Assembly: GCF_010731855.1 (NCBI RefSeq)
Contig: NZ_AP022620.1
Coordinates: forward strand, 1,426,001 to 1,490,000
Length of the DNA stretch: 64,000 bases
Reading direction: 5' to 3'
From: Mycolicibacterium anyangense
Lineage (GTDB): Bacteria > Actinomycetota > Actinomycetes > Mycobacteriales > Mycobacteriaceae
The notes under the pieces are model-generated. The model searched no databases. It saw nothing but the letters and a program-made list of their open reading frames with translations, and was not told where the DNA came from. Position 1 is the stretch's first letter; the number at the start of each line of letters is the position of its first letter. This document shows positions 45,528-53,785 of the stretch, piece by piece. Made by a program: the position numbers and the translations under genes.

Positions 45528-46781
45528 TCACGCGTTGTCCAGCGACAACGTCACCTCAGCGCCGCGGGAATCGACGCGGTCGAGAATCCCCGCCGGAACC
45601 CGGAACACCCGGCCCGGCGCGGCAGGCCATGGCAGCGACGCCGCCCCCACGATCCGGCCCTCTTGGCGGGCAACAACTTTGGGGAATCGCACCAGGGTGT
45701 CGGTCCACAGCAGCAGCCGGTTGCGGGCCGGCGCGGGATCTCCGGGCCGCAGGATGTTCGGCGCGACCCACCGCAGGGGTGGCGCGACCTGGATCCGGAC
45801 GCCCTGCTTGGCGGGACGCTGACCGCCGAGATGGGCCCGGACCTGTGCCGCCACATGACGGCCGTCCAGTGCGGCGATGTCGGCGGTGTCCACCGGGTGC
45901 AGCAGGTTCCCCGCAGCGAAGACCCCCGGCCTGCTGGTGCGCAACGCGGTGTCGACGACCGGGCCCAGCGTGCCGGGGTCGATCGCCAGCCCCGCCGCCC
46001 GGGCCAGTTCATGATCGGGAATCCAGTTGCCGGTGAACACCACCGTGTCGCAGGCGACAACCCGGCGGGCGCCGGTGTCGAGGTCCTCGATCTCGACTCC
46101 CGTGACCTCGGGCTTGCCGATGATGCGCACCACCCGGGTGCGACGCGCGATCCGGACGTTCAGCAGTGGGGTCCTGCCGGCCAGGTTGAACACCCCATAG
46201 GATTCCGGCGACGGGTAGGTGGTGGTCATCAGCACGGTCTGGCATCCGGCGTGCTTGAGGGTGAGAACCGCTGAATAACTGACCAATTCGGCTCCGACGA
46301 CCACCGCCCGGCGGCCAATGTCCCGATGCTTGAGGTGCACCAGATTCTGCAGCTGCCCGGTGGTGTAGACCCCGGACGGCCGGTCACCGGGGATCAGCAG
46401 GGCCGGCCGGGCCCGCTCCCGGGCACCGGTGGCCAGAACGACGGCGCCGGCCCGCAGTGCCGAACGACCCTGCGGCGCGGTGACCGCCACCGCGGTATCG
46501 CCCACCCAGCCGGTCACCGTCGCGTTGGTCCGGATGGTCGCGCCCGCATCCAGCGCCGTGGCGGCCAGCCGCCGCGCGTAGGCCGGTCCGCTGATGAACG
46601 TCTTCATGTCACGGATGCCGTAGCCCGGATGGTCACTGTGCCGAGGGATGCCGCCGGCGTGGGATTCCCGTTCCAGGACAACCACTTTCAAGCCAGTTCC
46701 ACGGGCAAGCTCGGCCGCAGCGGTCAGGCCCGCCGGGCCCGCGCCGATGATGGCGACGTCGGCGATATCGGTAGCGGTCAT
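45528..46781 (-). CDS. NAD(P)/FAD-dependent oxidoreductase of the catabolic operon
   Basis: A 417-aa flavoprotein with an N-terminal FAD motif VAIIGAGPAGLTAAAELARG and a second GxGxxG-like region (RRAVVVGAELVSYSAVL), which together resemble pyridine-nucleotide oxidoreductases such as the GlpB-replacing protein of glycerol-3-phosphate clusters or the opine-oxidase A subunit. The segment HAGGIPRHSDHPGYGIRDMK is a strong family marker. The ATG overlaps the stop of the GlpA-like gene (ATGA), so it is the last gene of the operon. It probably passes electrons from that flavoprotein to another acceptor. Confidence 0.78.
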   Translation of the reverse strand: MTATDIADVAIIGAGPAGLTAAAELARGTGLKVVVLERESHAGGIPRHSDHPGYGIRDMKTFISGPAYARRLAATALDAGATIRTNATVTGWVGDTAVAVTAPQGRSALRAGAVVLATGARERARPALLIPGDRPSGVYTTGQLQNLVHLKHRDIGRRAVVVGAELVSYSAVLTLKHAGCQTVLMTTTYPSPESYGVFNLAGRTPLLNVRIARRTRVVRIIGKPEVTGVEIEDLDTGARRVVACDTVVFTGNWIPDHELARAAGLAIDPGTLGPVVDTALRTSRPGVFAAGNLLHPVDTADIAALDGRHVAAQVRAHLGGQRPAKQGVRIQVAPPLRWVAPNILRPGDPAPARNRLLLWTDTLVRFPKVVARQEGRIVGAASLPWPAAPGRVFRVPAGILDRVDSRGAEVTLSLDNA

Positions 46782-48199
46782 GGCTGGCTCTCCGGAGAAC
46801 TCGTCAAGGCGGGCGGGGTGTGCGAGCGGGACTCGAAGAGCTCCTGGACCTCGGCACCGCAGTAGAAGGCTTGGCAGCGGCCGTTCATGGCGCGGGTGCG
46901 CCGACGCAGCCCGTCCAGGGTGGCCGGCGGGATTACCGACTGGCACGCATCGCGGATCTCCCCCTCGGTCACCCGCTCGCAGAAGCACACGACGCGACCG
47001 TAGGCGGGGTCGGCGGCGATCAACTCGTCTTGTTGGTAGGGCCGCGGGAAGGCCTCCCCCAGGTTGGGCATCCGCGGCGGGGCGGGCAGATCGGTCCGCT
47101 GCGGACTCGCCAGCCCGGCCGAGGCGAGGACATCTCGCACGTACTCGGCGATGGCCATCCCCGCCGTGAGTCCGGTCGAGCGGATTCCCCCGACGAGCAG
47201 ATAGCGCTGGACCGGATCGGCCTCGATGAGATAGTCGCCGTGGTCGATCGCCGCCCGCAATCCGGCATAGGTGGCGGTGACCTCCTCGGCGAGCAGGGCG
47301 GGCATCAGCCGGCGACCCTTGTCGAGCAGGAACTCGAAACCGGCTTCGGATGTACCGGTCGCGGTGCGGTCCTGCAGATCCTCCGAGGTGGGGCCGAGCA
47401 TGACATTGCCGTAGATCGTCGGGCTGATCAGTACACCCTTGCCGCGGGCGGTCGGAACCGGCAGCACGATCTTGTCCACCAGCGCGCGGGCGAGTTTGTC
47501 GTAGACGATCAGTTCGCCGCGACGGGGGGTGACCGTGAACCGGTGGTAGCCGAAGAGCGCGTCGAGATGGTCGGCGCCGAGTCCGGCGGCATTGACCACC
47601 CACCGCGCCGTGATCGCAGTGCCCCGCTCGGTGTGCAGCGTGGTCGATTCGTCACCGACCTCGATGCTCGCCACCCGGTGGTCGGTGAGCAGCGTGGCGC
47701 CGCGGTTGACGGCGTCGGTGGCCAGCGCGAGGTTGACCGTCCACGTGCAGATGATCGACTCGTCGGGCACCGTCAGCCCGCCGAGCGCGCCCGGACCCAG
47801 ATGTGGCAGTTCGGCGTAAACGGCTGCGGCGTCGACGATCTCGCACCGCTGATAGCCGTTGGCTTCGGCCTTCTCCTTCAGTCCGGGCAGCGCCTCGAGC
47901 TGTTCGGCGTCCCACGCCACCAGGATGGCGCCGGTCGGCTCGACGGGAATTCCGGTCTGGGCGGCATAGTCGGACAGCAGCCGATAACCGCGGCTGACCA
48001 TCCTGGATTCGAGGGTGCCGGGCTTGGCGTCGAAACCGGTGTGCAAGATCGCGGTGTTGGCCTTGCTGGTGCCGTCACCGACGTCGGCGCGCCCCTCGAT
48101 CAGCACGACGCGCAGGTCGCTGCCGGCCACGTCGCGGGCGATGGCGGATCCGACGATGCCGGCACCGATGACGGCGACATCGCAATCCACGGACGTCAT
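46778..48199 (-). CDS. GlpA-like FAD-dependent dehydrogenase with a BFD iron-sulfur domain
   Basis: A 473-aa protein. The N-terminal DAO-type FAD domain (DVAVIGAGIVGSAIARDVAG) and long substrate domain resemble glycerol-3-phosphate dehydrogenase GlpA and 2-hydroxyglutarate oxidase. The C-terminal BFD-like domain carries CFC in VVCFCERVTEGEI and a second pair in NGRCQAFYCGAE, which could hold a [2Fe-2S] cluster. It overlaps the kinase gene (ATGA) and the next flavoprotein gene, so all three are produced together. It probably oxidises the phosphorylated product of the kinase; the exact substrate is not settled. Confidence 0.85.
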   Translation of the reverse strand: MTSVDCDVAVIGAGIVGSAIARDVAGSDLRVVLIEGRADVGDGTSKANTAILHTGFDAKPGTLESRMVSRGYRLLSDYAAQTGIPVEPTGAILVAWDAEQLEALPGLKEKAEANGYQRCEIVDAAAVYAELPHLGPGALGGLTVPDESIICTWTVNLALATDAVNRGATLLTDHRVASIEVGDESTTLHTERGTAITARWVVNAAGLGADHLDALFGYHRFTVTPRRGELIVYDKLARALVDKIVLPVPTARGKGVLISPTIYGNVMLGPTSEDLQDRTATGTSEAGFEFLLDKGRRLMPALLAEEVTATYAGLRAAIDHGDYLIEADPVQRYLLVGGIRSTGLTAGMAIAEYVRDVLASAGLASPQRTDLPAPPRMPNLGEAFPRPYQQDELIAADPAYGRVVCFCERVTEGEIRDACQSVIPPATLDGLRRRTRAMNGRCQAFYCGAEVQELFESRSHTPPALTSSPESQP

Positions 48200-49626
48200 G
48201 GCATCTCCTGTTCTGAGTAGGTGCTGGCCGCCAGGGCGCGCCAGCGGTCCCGGAAGTCGGCGGCCCGATCGGCCGTCCAGGACGGTTCGTAGGTGGCCGA
48301 CGGCTGCCAGGCGGGGACCACGTCGCGCACGGACAGCTGCGGCGCCAGGCTGAGCTCGGCCAGCGCCGCCGCGCCGAGTGCGGTGGCATGCGGCGAGGGA
48401 TAGATCTCCACGGGTAGACCGACGATGTCCGCGCACGCCTGCATGAGAACCTTCGATTGGGTCAGGCCGCCGTCGGCCCGCAGCGCGATCAGCGGTGCCG
48501 GCGCGTCGGCGTCGATGGCGCCGACCAGTTCGGCGATCTGGGCGGCGATGCCCTGCAGCACCGCAAGAATGACCTGCCCCCGCCCGGTGGCCAGTGTCAT
48601 GCCCGACAGCGTCGCGGTGGCCTGCGCCTTCCACCAGGGGGCGGCCAGGCCGGCCAGGGCGGGAACGCACAGCACGCCGTTGTTGTCCGGGGCGGCCAGC
48701 TCATCCATCTCGGCGGCACTGGTCATGATGCCCAGGGTGGTCAGCCACCGCACCGCCGATGCCGCCGTGTACACCTGGCCGTCGACACAGAAGGTGTCCG
48801 CGCCGGCAACCCGCCACGCCAGCGAGGAGGTCAGCCCGCTGCTCGAGTGCACCGCACGAGAGCCCGTGTTGGCCAACAGGAAAGCACCGGTACCGAAGGT
48901 GCACTTCGCCATCCCCTGATCGAAGCAACCCTCAGCGAGCAGCGCCGCCTGCTGATCGACGACGATTCCACCGACCGGGATATCTCCCCCGAATGCCGTT
49001 GTGCTACCGATGATCTCGTCGTTGGACACAATGGTCGGCAATCTCTCGCCGTCCAGGCCGAACAACGCCAGCAGCTCGCGACTCCAATCCTGTCCGCCGA
49101 GCTCGACCGCCAGCGAACGGCTCGCGGTGGTGGCGTCGGTGACGAAGGCGCCGGTGAGCTGGTGCAGTAGCCAACTATCCGAGGTGGTGACCACCCCGCC
49201 CGGCTCGACGGTGCGGCGCAGCCAGGCCATCTTCGGAGCCGAGAAGTACGGGTCGAGCACCAATCCCGTTCTGGCGGAGAACAGGTCGGCATGTTCGGTC
49301 ATCGCCGCGCAGACCGGCTCGGCGCGGCGGTCCTGCCAGACGATGGCCTGGCTCAGCGGCCGTCCGGTGTCGGGATCCCAGGCCAGCACCGTCTCGCCCT
49401 GGTTGGCCAGCGAGACCGCCCGGATGGGGCGGGCGGCCTGTGCGACCGCCGCCCGCCCGGCATCCAGGACGGAGTTCAGCATCTCGTCGGGATCCTGTTC
49501 GACACCGCCGCCGTCGAGATAGCGCGGGTGTACCGCGATCTCGGCTTGGCCGACGACCCCGTCCTTGGGGTCGACGACGATGGCCTTGGTGCCGGACGTA
49601 CCCTGATCGATCGCCAGAACGCTCAC
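48196..49626 (-). CDS. FGGY-family carbohydrate kinase, glycerol kinase-like
   Basis: A 476-aa kinase with the FGGY signature layout: LAIDQGTSGTKAIVVD (phosphate loop), IVWQDRR, GLVLDPYFSAPKMAWL, and FGTGAFLLANTG. Glycerol kinase conserves NQRET at the glycerol site; here it reads NQGET, so the Arg that contacts glycerol hydroxyls is Gly. The Asp of the catalytic base (VVDQQAALL) and the Tyr and Trp contacts are kept. It is a polyol or related kinase whose substrate may differ from glycerol. Start GTG, 3 nt after the permease stop. Confidence 0.82.
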   Translation of the reverse strand: MSVLAIDQGTSGTKAIVVDPKDGVVGQAEIAVHPRYLDGGGVEQDPDEMLNSVLDAGRAAVAQAARPIRAVSLANQGETVLAWDPDTGRPLSQAIVWQDRRAEPVCAAMTEHADLFSARTGLVLDPYFSAPKMAWLRRTVEPGGVVTTSDSWLLHQLTGAFVTDATTASRSLAVELGGQDWSRELLALFGLDGERLPTIVSNDEIIGSTTAFGGDIPVGGIVVDQQAALLAEGCFDQGMAKCTFGTGAFLLANTGSRAVHSSSGLTSSLAWRVAGADTFCVDGQVYTAASAVRWLTTLGIMTSAAEMDELAAPDNNGVLCVPALAGLAAPWWKAQATATLSGMTLATGRGQVILAVLQGIAAQIAELVGAIDADAPAPLIALRADGGLTQSKVLMQACADIVGLPVEIYPSPHATALGAAALAELSLAPQLSVRDVVPAWQPSATYEPSWTADRAADFRDRWRALAASTYSEQEMP

Positions 49627-49629
49627 GTA

Positions 49630-51138
49630 CTACCCCTGCTGGTGGTGATGGGCGCCGACGAGATCCAGCTCGGCGTCGATGGACCGGAGTTCGGGCATCT
49701 TGAGTCCTTTCGTGCCACGGGTCGCGAGCAGGTAGCCCAGGTAGACCGCGCCGATCCCGACCATGACGGCCACATAGAGCCAGGGCTGTGCGAACGACGC
49801 GTCCCGGAACAGCGACAGCGCGAACACCAGCCAGACCACGGCGACCACGATGATCGGAATCTCCCAGCGGCCCAGGCTGAAACCGCCACTGGCCGGCAGC
49901 CGGCGACGGGTGGCGATGTAGAGGGCGACGGTGATCGCATAGATGATGGCGGGCAGCAGGGTCGCCGCCGAGAACAGGATGAACAGCGCGTCGGTACTGG
50001 TGGAGAACAGTCCCAGGATGACCGCCGAGATCGTGGTGACCGCGATCGTCGCGTTCAGCGGGGTCTTGGTTCGCGGCGAAACCTTGTGCAGCGCCTGCCA
50101 TCCGGGGAAGCGCTGATCGCGCGACATCGCCCAGACCAGTCGCACACCGCTCATCACGATCACCAGTCCGCAGGCGAAGATGGCGATGGCCACCAGCACG
50201 AGCAGCGCGGTACCGACGAAGGAACCCAGGATGTCCTTGATGACGTCGGCGATCGGGGTGCCGGATTCGGCCAGGGCGCTCGGATCGTTGACCGCCGCGG
50301 TGACCACCAGCAGGAAGAGGAATCCCAGCACGCCGGACGCCAGCACCGCTTGCCACATAGCCCGGGGCACGACGATTTCGGGTCGCTTGGTCTCCTCGGC
50401 GAGATTGGCGGCCGACTCGAATCCCACAATGGTGAACGCACCGAGCAGGAACCCGAGCATCCACGGGCCGACGCTGGTCGCGGTGCCGAAGCTCCAGTAC
50501 CCCTCGGCCGGGATGTCACCGCGGGAGAACAAGTTGCCCATCGAGAGTTTGTGCGCGATCACTCCGACGATGAACAGCAGCACGACCAGCGCCACCATGC
50601 AGACGAGTTCGGCGGTCACCGCGAAATTGTTCACCCGTTCGGTCCACTTGGTGGACAGACCGACCAGCAGTCCCTGCAGCACCAGGACCCCGGCGGTGAT
50701 CAGGAAGGAGGTCAGCGCGGTTCCGGTGAAGTCGAACAGGGCGGGCACGACGGTGGCGGCCACCGTGTAGTCCACGGCGACCGACACGATGGCCAGGAAG
50801 GTGAACGAGATCCATCCGGTGATCCAGCCCAATACCGGGTTGGCCAGCCGGGACACCCACTGATAGGCGTAGCCGGTGACCGGGATGCGGGCGGCCAGCG
50901 CTCCGAGCAGCAGCGCCACCGCGAGTTGGCCGACGATCACGATCGGCCAGGTCCAGATGCCGAGCGGGCCTGAACTCTTCAGGACGCTGCCGTAGGTGGT
51001 GAAGATTCCGGTCGCGATGGAGACGAAGGCAAAGGCCACCGCGAAGGATGCGAAGCGCCCGGTGGAGCGTTCCAGGGTGTCGGTATAGACGCCCGCGCGT
51101 ACCAGGGGTTCGCCGGTCGGTGTGGAAGAATCTGTCAT
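49630..51138 (-). CDS. APC-superfamily amino acid/amine permease
   Basis: A 502-aa membrane protein with about 12 spans. The N-terminal FAFVSIATGIFTTYGSVL and the central FTIVGFESAANLAEETKRPE match amino-acid/polyamine/choline permeases. AAGGAG lies 9 nt before the ATG at 51138; the frame opens at 51216 but those residues precede the ribosome site. It heads the structural operon with the kinase and two flavoproteins. Because glycerol enters through GlpF-type channels, this permease suggests a charged or aminated substrate such as an amino-alcohol. Confidence 0.83.
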   Translation of the reverse strand: MTDSSTPTGEPLVRAGVYTDTLERSTGRFASFAVAFAFVSIATGIFTTYGSVLKSSGPLGIWTWPIVIVGQLAVALLLGALAARIPVTGYAYQWVSRLANPVLGWITGWISFTFLAIVSVAVDYTVAATVVPALFDFTGTALTSFLITAGVLVLQGLLVGLSTKWTERVNNFAVTAELVCMVALVVLLFIVGVIAHKLSMGNLFSRGDIPAEGYWSFGTATSVGPWMLGFLLGAFTIVGFESAANLAEETKRPEIVVPRAMWQAVLASGVLGFLFLLVVTAAVNDPSALAESGTPIADVIKDILGSFVGTALLVLVAIAIFACGLVIVMSGVRLVWAMSRDQRFPGWQALHKVSPRTKTPLNATIAVTTISAVILGLFSTSTDALFILFSAATLLPAIIYAITVALYIATRRRLPASGGFSLGRWEIPIIVVAVVWLVFALSLFRDASFAQPWLYVAVMVGIGAVYLGYLLATRGTKGLKMPELRSIDAELDLVGAHHHQQG

Positions 51139-51188
51139 TGGATCGGACTCCTTGAGTCGAGGGTTTCGCCTGAAAGCGGTTCGGTCCC

Positions 51189-51214
51189 GCGGGCGGCGCT
51201 GCAACGCCGCCCGC
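51189..51214. terminator. hairpin between the deoR gene and the permease
   Basis: Stem GCGGGCGGCG (51189-51198) with complement at 51205-51214 and loop CTGCAA, 10 bp perfect. On the minus strand it lies 13 nt past the regulator stop and 50 nt before the permease start, so it could end, attenuate or process the message. The T-rich tail (CCTTTTG) is on the plus-strand side. Confidence 0.6.
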
Positions 51215-51227
51215 ACCTTTTGTTCGG

Positions 51228-52013
51228 TCAGTCGGCCTGCTTCGCGGGGCGCGCCGAGAGCACCACACCTCCCGTCTCCTCGAAGGCTGCCGCGATCGAC
51301 GGCGGCGGCGTCTTGTCGGTGATCAGGCCGTCGATCTCCGACAGTCCGCAGACCCGGTACGGCGCGACCTGTCCCAGCTTGGAGGAATCGGCGAGGATGT
51401 AGCTGCGCGAGCTGTTCGCGATGATGGTCCGCCGGATGTCCACCTCGTCGAGGTGGAAGTCGGTCAATCCGGTGCGCGCATCGACCCCACCAGACCCGAG
51501 AAAGGCGATGTCGGCATAGACGTCGGCGAAGAAGGCTTTGGCGTGGGCGTTGGAGCAGGCCAGGTCACCGGCGCGGACCCGGCCGCCGGCCACCAGCACC
51601 TCAATGCCGGGGCGGTCGGCCAGTTCGACCGCCACCGGGAGCGACGGCGTGATCACGGTCCCGGTGAACGAGCGCGGGATGGCCCGGGCGACGGCCACTG
51701 CGGTGGTGCCGATGTCGATGACGACGGTCTGACCGGTCTGCAGCAATCGCACCGCGGTCGTGGCCATCTGGGCCTTGGCCTGGTGGAAGGTCAACGACCG
51801 CTCGGTGAAGGACGGTTCGGATCCGCGCCGGTCGGCCACGGCCGCGGCGCCGCCATGAACCCGGCGGATCGCGCCCCTGTCTTCCAGCAGGGCCAGATCC
51901 CGGCGGATGGTTTCCGCGGAGACGCTCAACAACCGGACCAGGTCGTCGGTACTCACCGCCGACGCGGCGCTGACCGCCTCGATGATCGCCTCGTGACGTT
52001 CGATGGGCAGCAC
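51228..52013 (-). CDS. DeoR-family transcriptional repressor
   Basis: A 261-aa regulator with an N-terminal winged HTH (PIERHEAIIEAVSAASAVST, then LLSVSAETIRRDLALLEDRG) and a C-terminal DeoRC sugar-phosphate sensor (from about residue 80: AVRLLQTGQTVVIDIGTTAV, AFLGSGGVDARTGLTD). These repressors release DNA when they bind a phosphorylated intermediate, which fits a kinase downstream. It is co-directional with the permease-kinase operon, separated by a hairpin. GTG start at 52013; no -10 I am sure of. Confidence 0.87.
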   Translation of the reverse strand: MLPIERHEAIIEAVSAASAVSTDDLVRLLSVSAETIRRDLALLEDRGAIRRVHGGAAAVADRRGSEPSFTERSLTFHQAKAQMATTAVRLLQTGQTVVIDIGTTAVAVARAIPRSFTGTVITPSLPVAVELADRPGIEVLVAGGRVRAGDLACSNAHAKAFFADVYADIAFLGSGGVDARTGLTDFHLDEVDIRRTIIANSSRSYILADSSKLGQVAPYRVCGLSEIDGLITDKTPPPSIAAAFEETGGVVLSARPAKQAD

Positions 52014-52070
52014 GTCACATGACCGAAACTGTGGATTTCTGCCTGCGCATGACTGGTAGTGTGGGGTGTT

Positions 52071-52934
52071 GTGGAGGCGTCGTCAACCCGACGCACCAAC
52101 GATCGGCATGATGGAGGGGTGGACCCCCTCACGCAGATCGGCGACAGCCCGCCCGGACCGGCGGTGGGCGCGTTCTTCGACCTGGACGGCACCCTGGTGG
52201 CCGGCTTCACGGCGACCGCCCATGCCAGCGACCGCATCCGTCGTGGGCAGGCTCGGGCCGGTGAGGTGCTGGGAGTGGTCGAAGCCTCGGTGCGCTACAA
52301 GCTGGGCCGCATGCAGTTCGAGCGGCTACTCGATCGGGCCGCGGGCTACCTGCGCGGGGAATCCCTGGCGGACCTCGATGAGATCGGCGAACGGCTCTAC
52401 GCCGAGCAGGTGGCCAACCGGGTGTACCCGATGATGCGCCAGATCGTCGCCGCGCATCAAGACCGCGGCCACACCGTCGTGCTCAGCTCCTCGGCGCTGA
52501 CCATCCACGCCGAACCGGTGGCCCGGGCACTGGGCATCACCAACGTCGTCTGCAACACCTTCGAACTCGACGAGAACGGCCTGCTCACCGGGCAGGTGAC
52601 CAAGCCGATCGTCTGGGGCCGGCGCAAAGCCGCTGCGGTGCAACGGTTCTGCGAGACCCACGAGGTGGACCTGTCGGGCAGCTACTTCTACGCCGACGGC
52701 GACGAGGATGCCCACCTGATGGCGATGGTCGGTCAGCCGCGGCCGGTCAACCCCCGCCCCGGCCTGGCGGCGAAAGCGGCCGCCCACGACTGGCCGGTGC
52801 TGCACCTGTCGATTCCCGGCCGGCCCGGCGCGACGGCCAACGCCCTGGGCCACCTGCCCGCACTGGGGCGGGCGGCGATCGGAGCCGCGTTCAGTTCGCT
52901 GGCGCTGCGGACCCGCCGGGGCTCCCGGAGCTGA
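52071..52934 (+). CDS. HAD-IB family phosphatase (SerB-like)
   Basis: A 287-aa HAD hydrolase of subfamily IB. Motif I is GAFFDLDGTLVAG (nucleophilic Asp), motif II VVLSSSALTIHAEPVA, motif III GRRKAAAVQRF and motif IV YFYADGDEDAHL. Such proteins dephosphorylate phosphoserine or small phospho-metabolites; mycobacterial members include SerB1. The GTG at 52071 is 8 nt after TAGTGT (52057-52062), suggesting a leaderless start; GTG 52059 overlaps that -10 and is less likely. It is convergent with the SDR gene, their stops adjacent. Confidence 0.8.
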   Translation: MEASSTRRTNDRHDGGVDPLTQIGDSPPGPAVGAFFDLDGTLVAGFTATAHASDRIRRGQARAGEVLGVVEASVRYKLGRMQFERLLDRAAGYLRGESLADLDEIGERLYAEQVANRVYPMMRQIVAAHQDRGHTVVLSSSALTIHAEPVARALGITNVVCNTFELDENGLLTGQVTKPIVWGRRKAAAVQRFCETHEVDLSGSYFYADGDEDAHLMAMVGQPRPVNPRPGLAAKAAAHDWPVLHLSIPGRPGATANALGHLPALGRAAIGAAFSSLALRTRRGSRS

Positions 52935-53678
52935 CTACGGCAGCGCCCGGTGCGGCACGTCGGTGATCAGACCACCGTCGACGACGTATTCCGAGCCGGT
53001 CGAGAAGGACGACTCGTCACTGGCCAGGAACACGATGAAGGTCGCGACCTCTTCGGGCTTGCCGGGGCGGCCCAGCGGGGCACCGACCATGTCGTCGGGA
53101 AAGTGCTTGGTCATCGGGGTGCGGATGAAACCCGGGTGCACCGAGTTGACCCGGATGTTGTCCGCGGCCAGCTCGAGGGCGGCCGACTTGGTCAGGCCCC
53201 GCAGGCCCCACTTGGAGGCAACGTAGCTGTGTACCCAGGACGCGCCGCGCATGCCCTCAATGGAGGAGACGTTGATGATCGATCCGCCGCCGGCGGCCTT
53301 CATGGGCTCCAGTACGGCCTTGATGCCCAGCATCGCGCCGGTGAGATTGACGGCCAGTACCCGGTTCCACTTCTCGACGTCGATCGACTTCAGTGGTGAA
53401 ACCTGCACGATGCCAGCGTTGTTGACCAGGACATTGACCTTGCCGAACGCGCTGACGGCGGTGTCGACGGCGGCCTGCCACTGCTCGGGGTCACTGACGT
53501 CGAGGTGGATGTAGCGGGCCGCGTCGCCGAGCTCCTCGGCCAGCTGCTCGCCCTTCTCGTCGAGGATGTCGGCGATCACCACCTTGGCGCCCTCGGCGAC
53601 GAGCATCCGCGCGTCAGCGGCACCCATCCCCTGCGCGCCACCAGTGATGATTGCAACTTTGTCGTCTACGCGTCCCAT
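52935..53678 (-). CDS. short-chain dehydrogenase, FabG3/20-beta-hydroxysteroid dehydrogenase-like
   Basis: A 247-aa SDR. NAD(H) motif TGGAQGMG, NNAG, catalytic Ser in INVSSIEG and Tyr-Lys in YVASKWG are all present. It closely resembles M. tuberculosis Rv2002 (FabG3), which reduces steroid ketones, with the shared segments VVIADILDEKG and FLASDESSFSTGSEYVVDGG. The ATG at 53678 follows TAGCCT (minus strand, 53687-53692) by 8 nt; the frame up to 53768 is rejected. It is divergent from the oxidoreductase at 53786 across a KstR-type site. Confidence 0.85.
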   Translation of the reverse strand: MGRVDDKVAIITGGAQGMGAADARMLVAEGAKVVIADILDEKGEQLAEELGDAARYIHLDVSDPEQWQAAVDTAVSAFGKVNVLVNNAGIVQVSPLKSIDVEKWNRVLAVNLTGAMLGIKAVLEPMKAAGGGSIINVSSIEGMRGASWVHSYVASKWGLRGLTKSAALELAADNIRVNSVHPGFIRTPMTKHFPDDMVGAPLGRPGKPEEVATFIVFLASDESSFSTGSEYVVDGGLITDVPHRALP

Positions 53679-53714
53679 GACGCGACAGGCTACCTCAGCG
53701 ACAATTCGGCGAAA

Positions 53715-53728
53715 TAGAACCTGTTCCA
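53715..53728. promoter_or_regulatory. predicted KstR operator in the 53679-53785 divergent promoter
   Basis: TAGAACCTGTTCCA fits TNNAACNNGTTNNA, the published operator of KstR, the TetR-type repressor of mycobacterial steroid catabolism. It lies between divergent SDR and oxidoreductase genes, about 37 nt before one start and 57 nt before the other, so it could control both. Confidence 0.75.
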
Positions 53729-53785
53729 GTTTTGCCGCCGAGTGCGCATACTGGGTCGACACCATCACCGTCGCGAGGAGAACGA

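Noticed and set aside
49291..50973. 560-aa plus-strand frame opposite the kinase and permease genes
   Set aside because: Composition (repeated His, Asp, Gly, Arg, Gln) is that of an antisense frame; the permease and kinase on the other strand are well supported.
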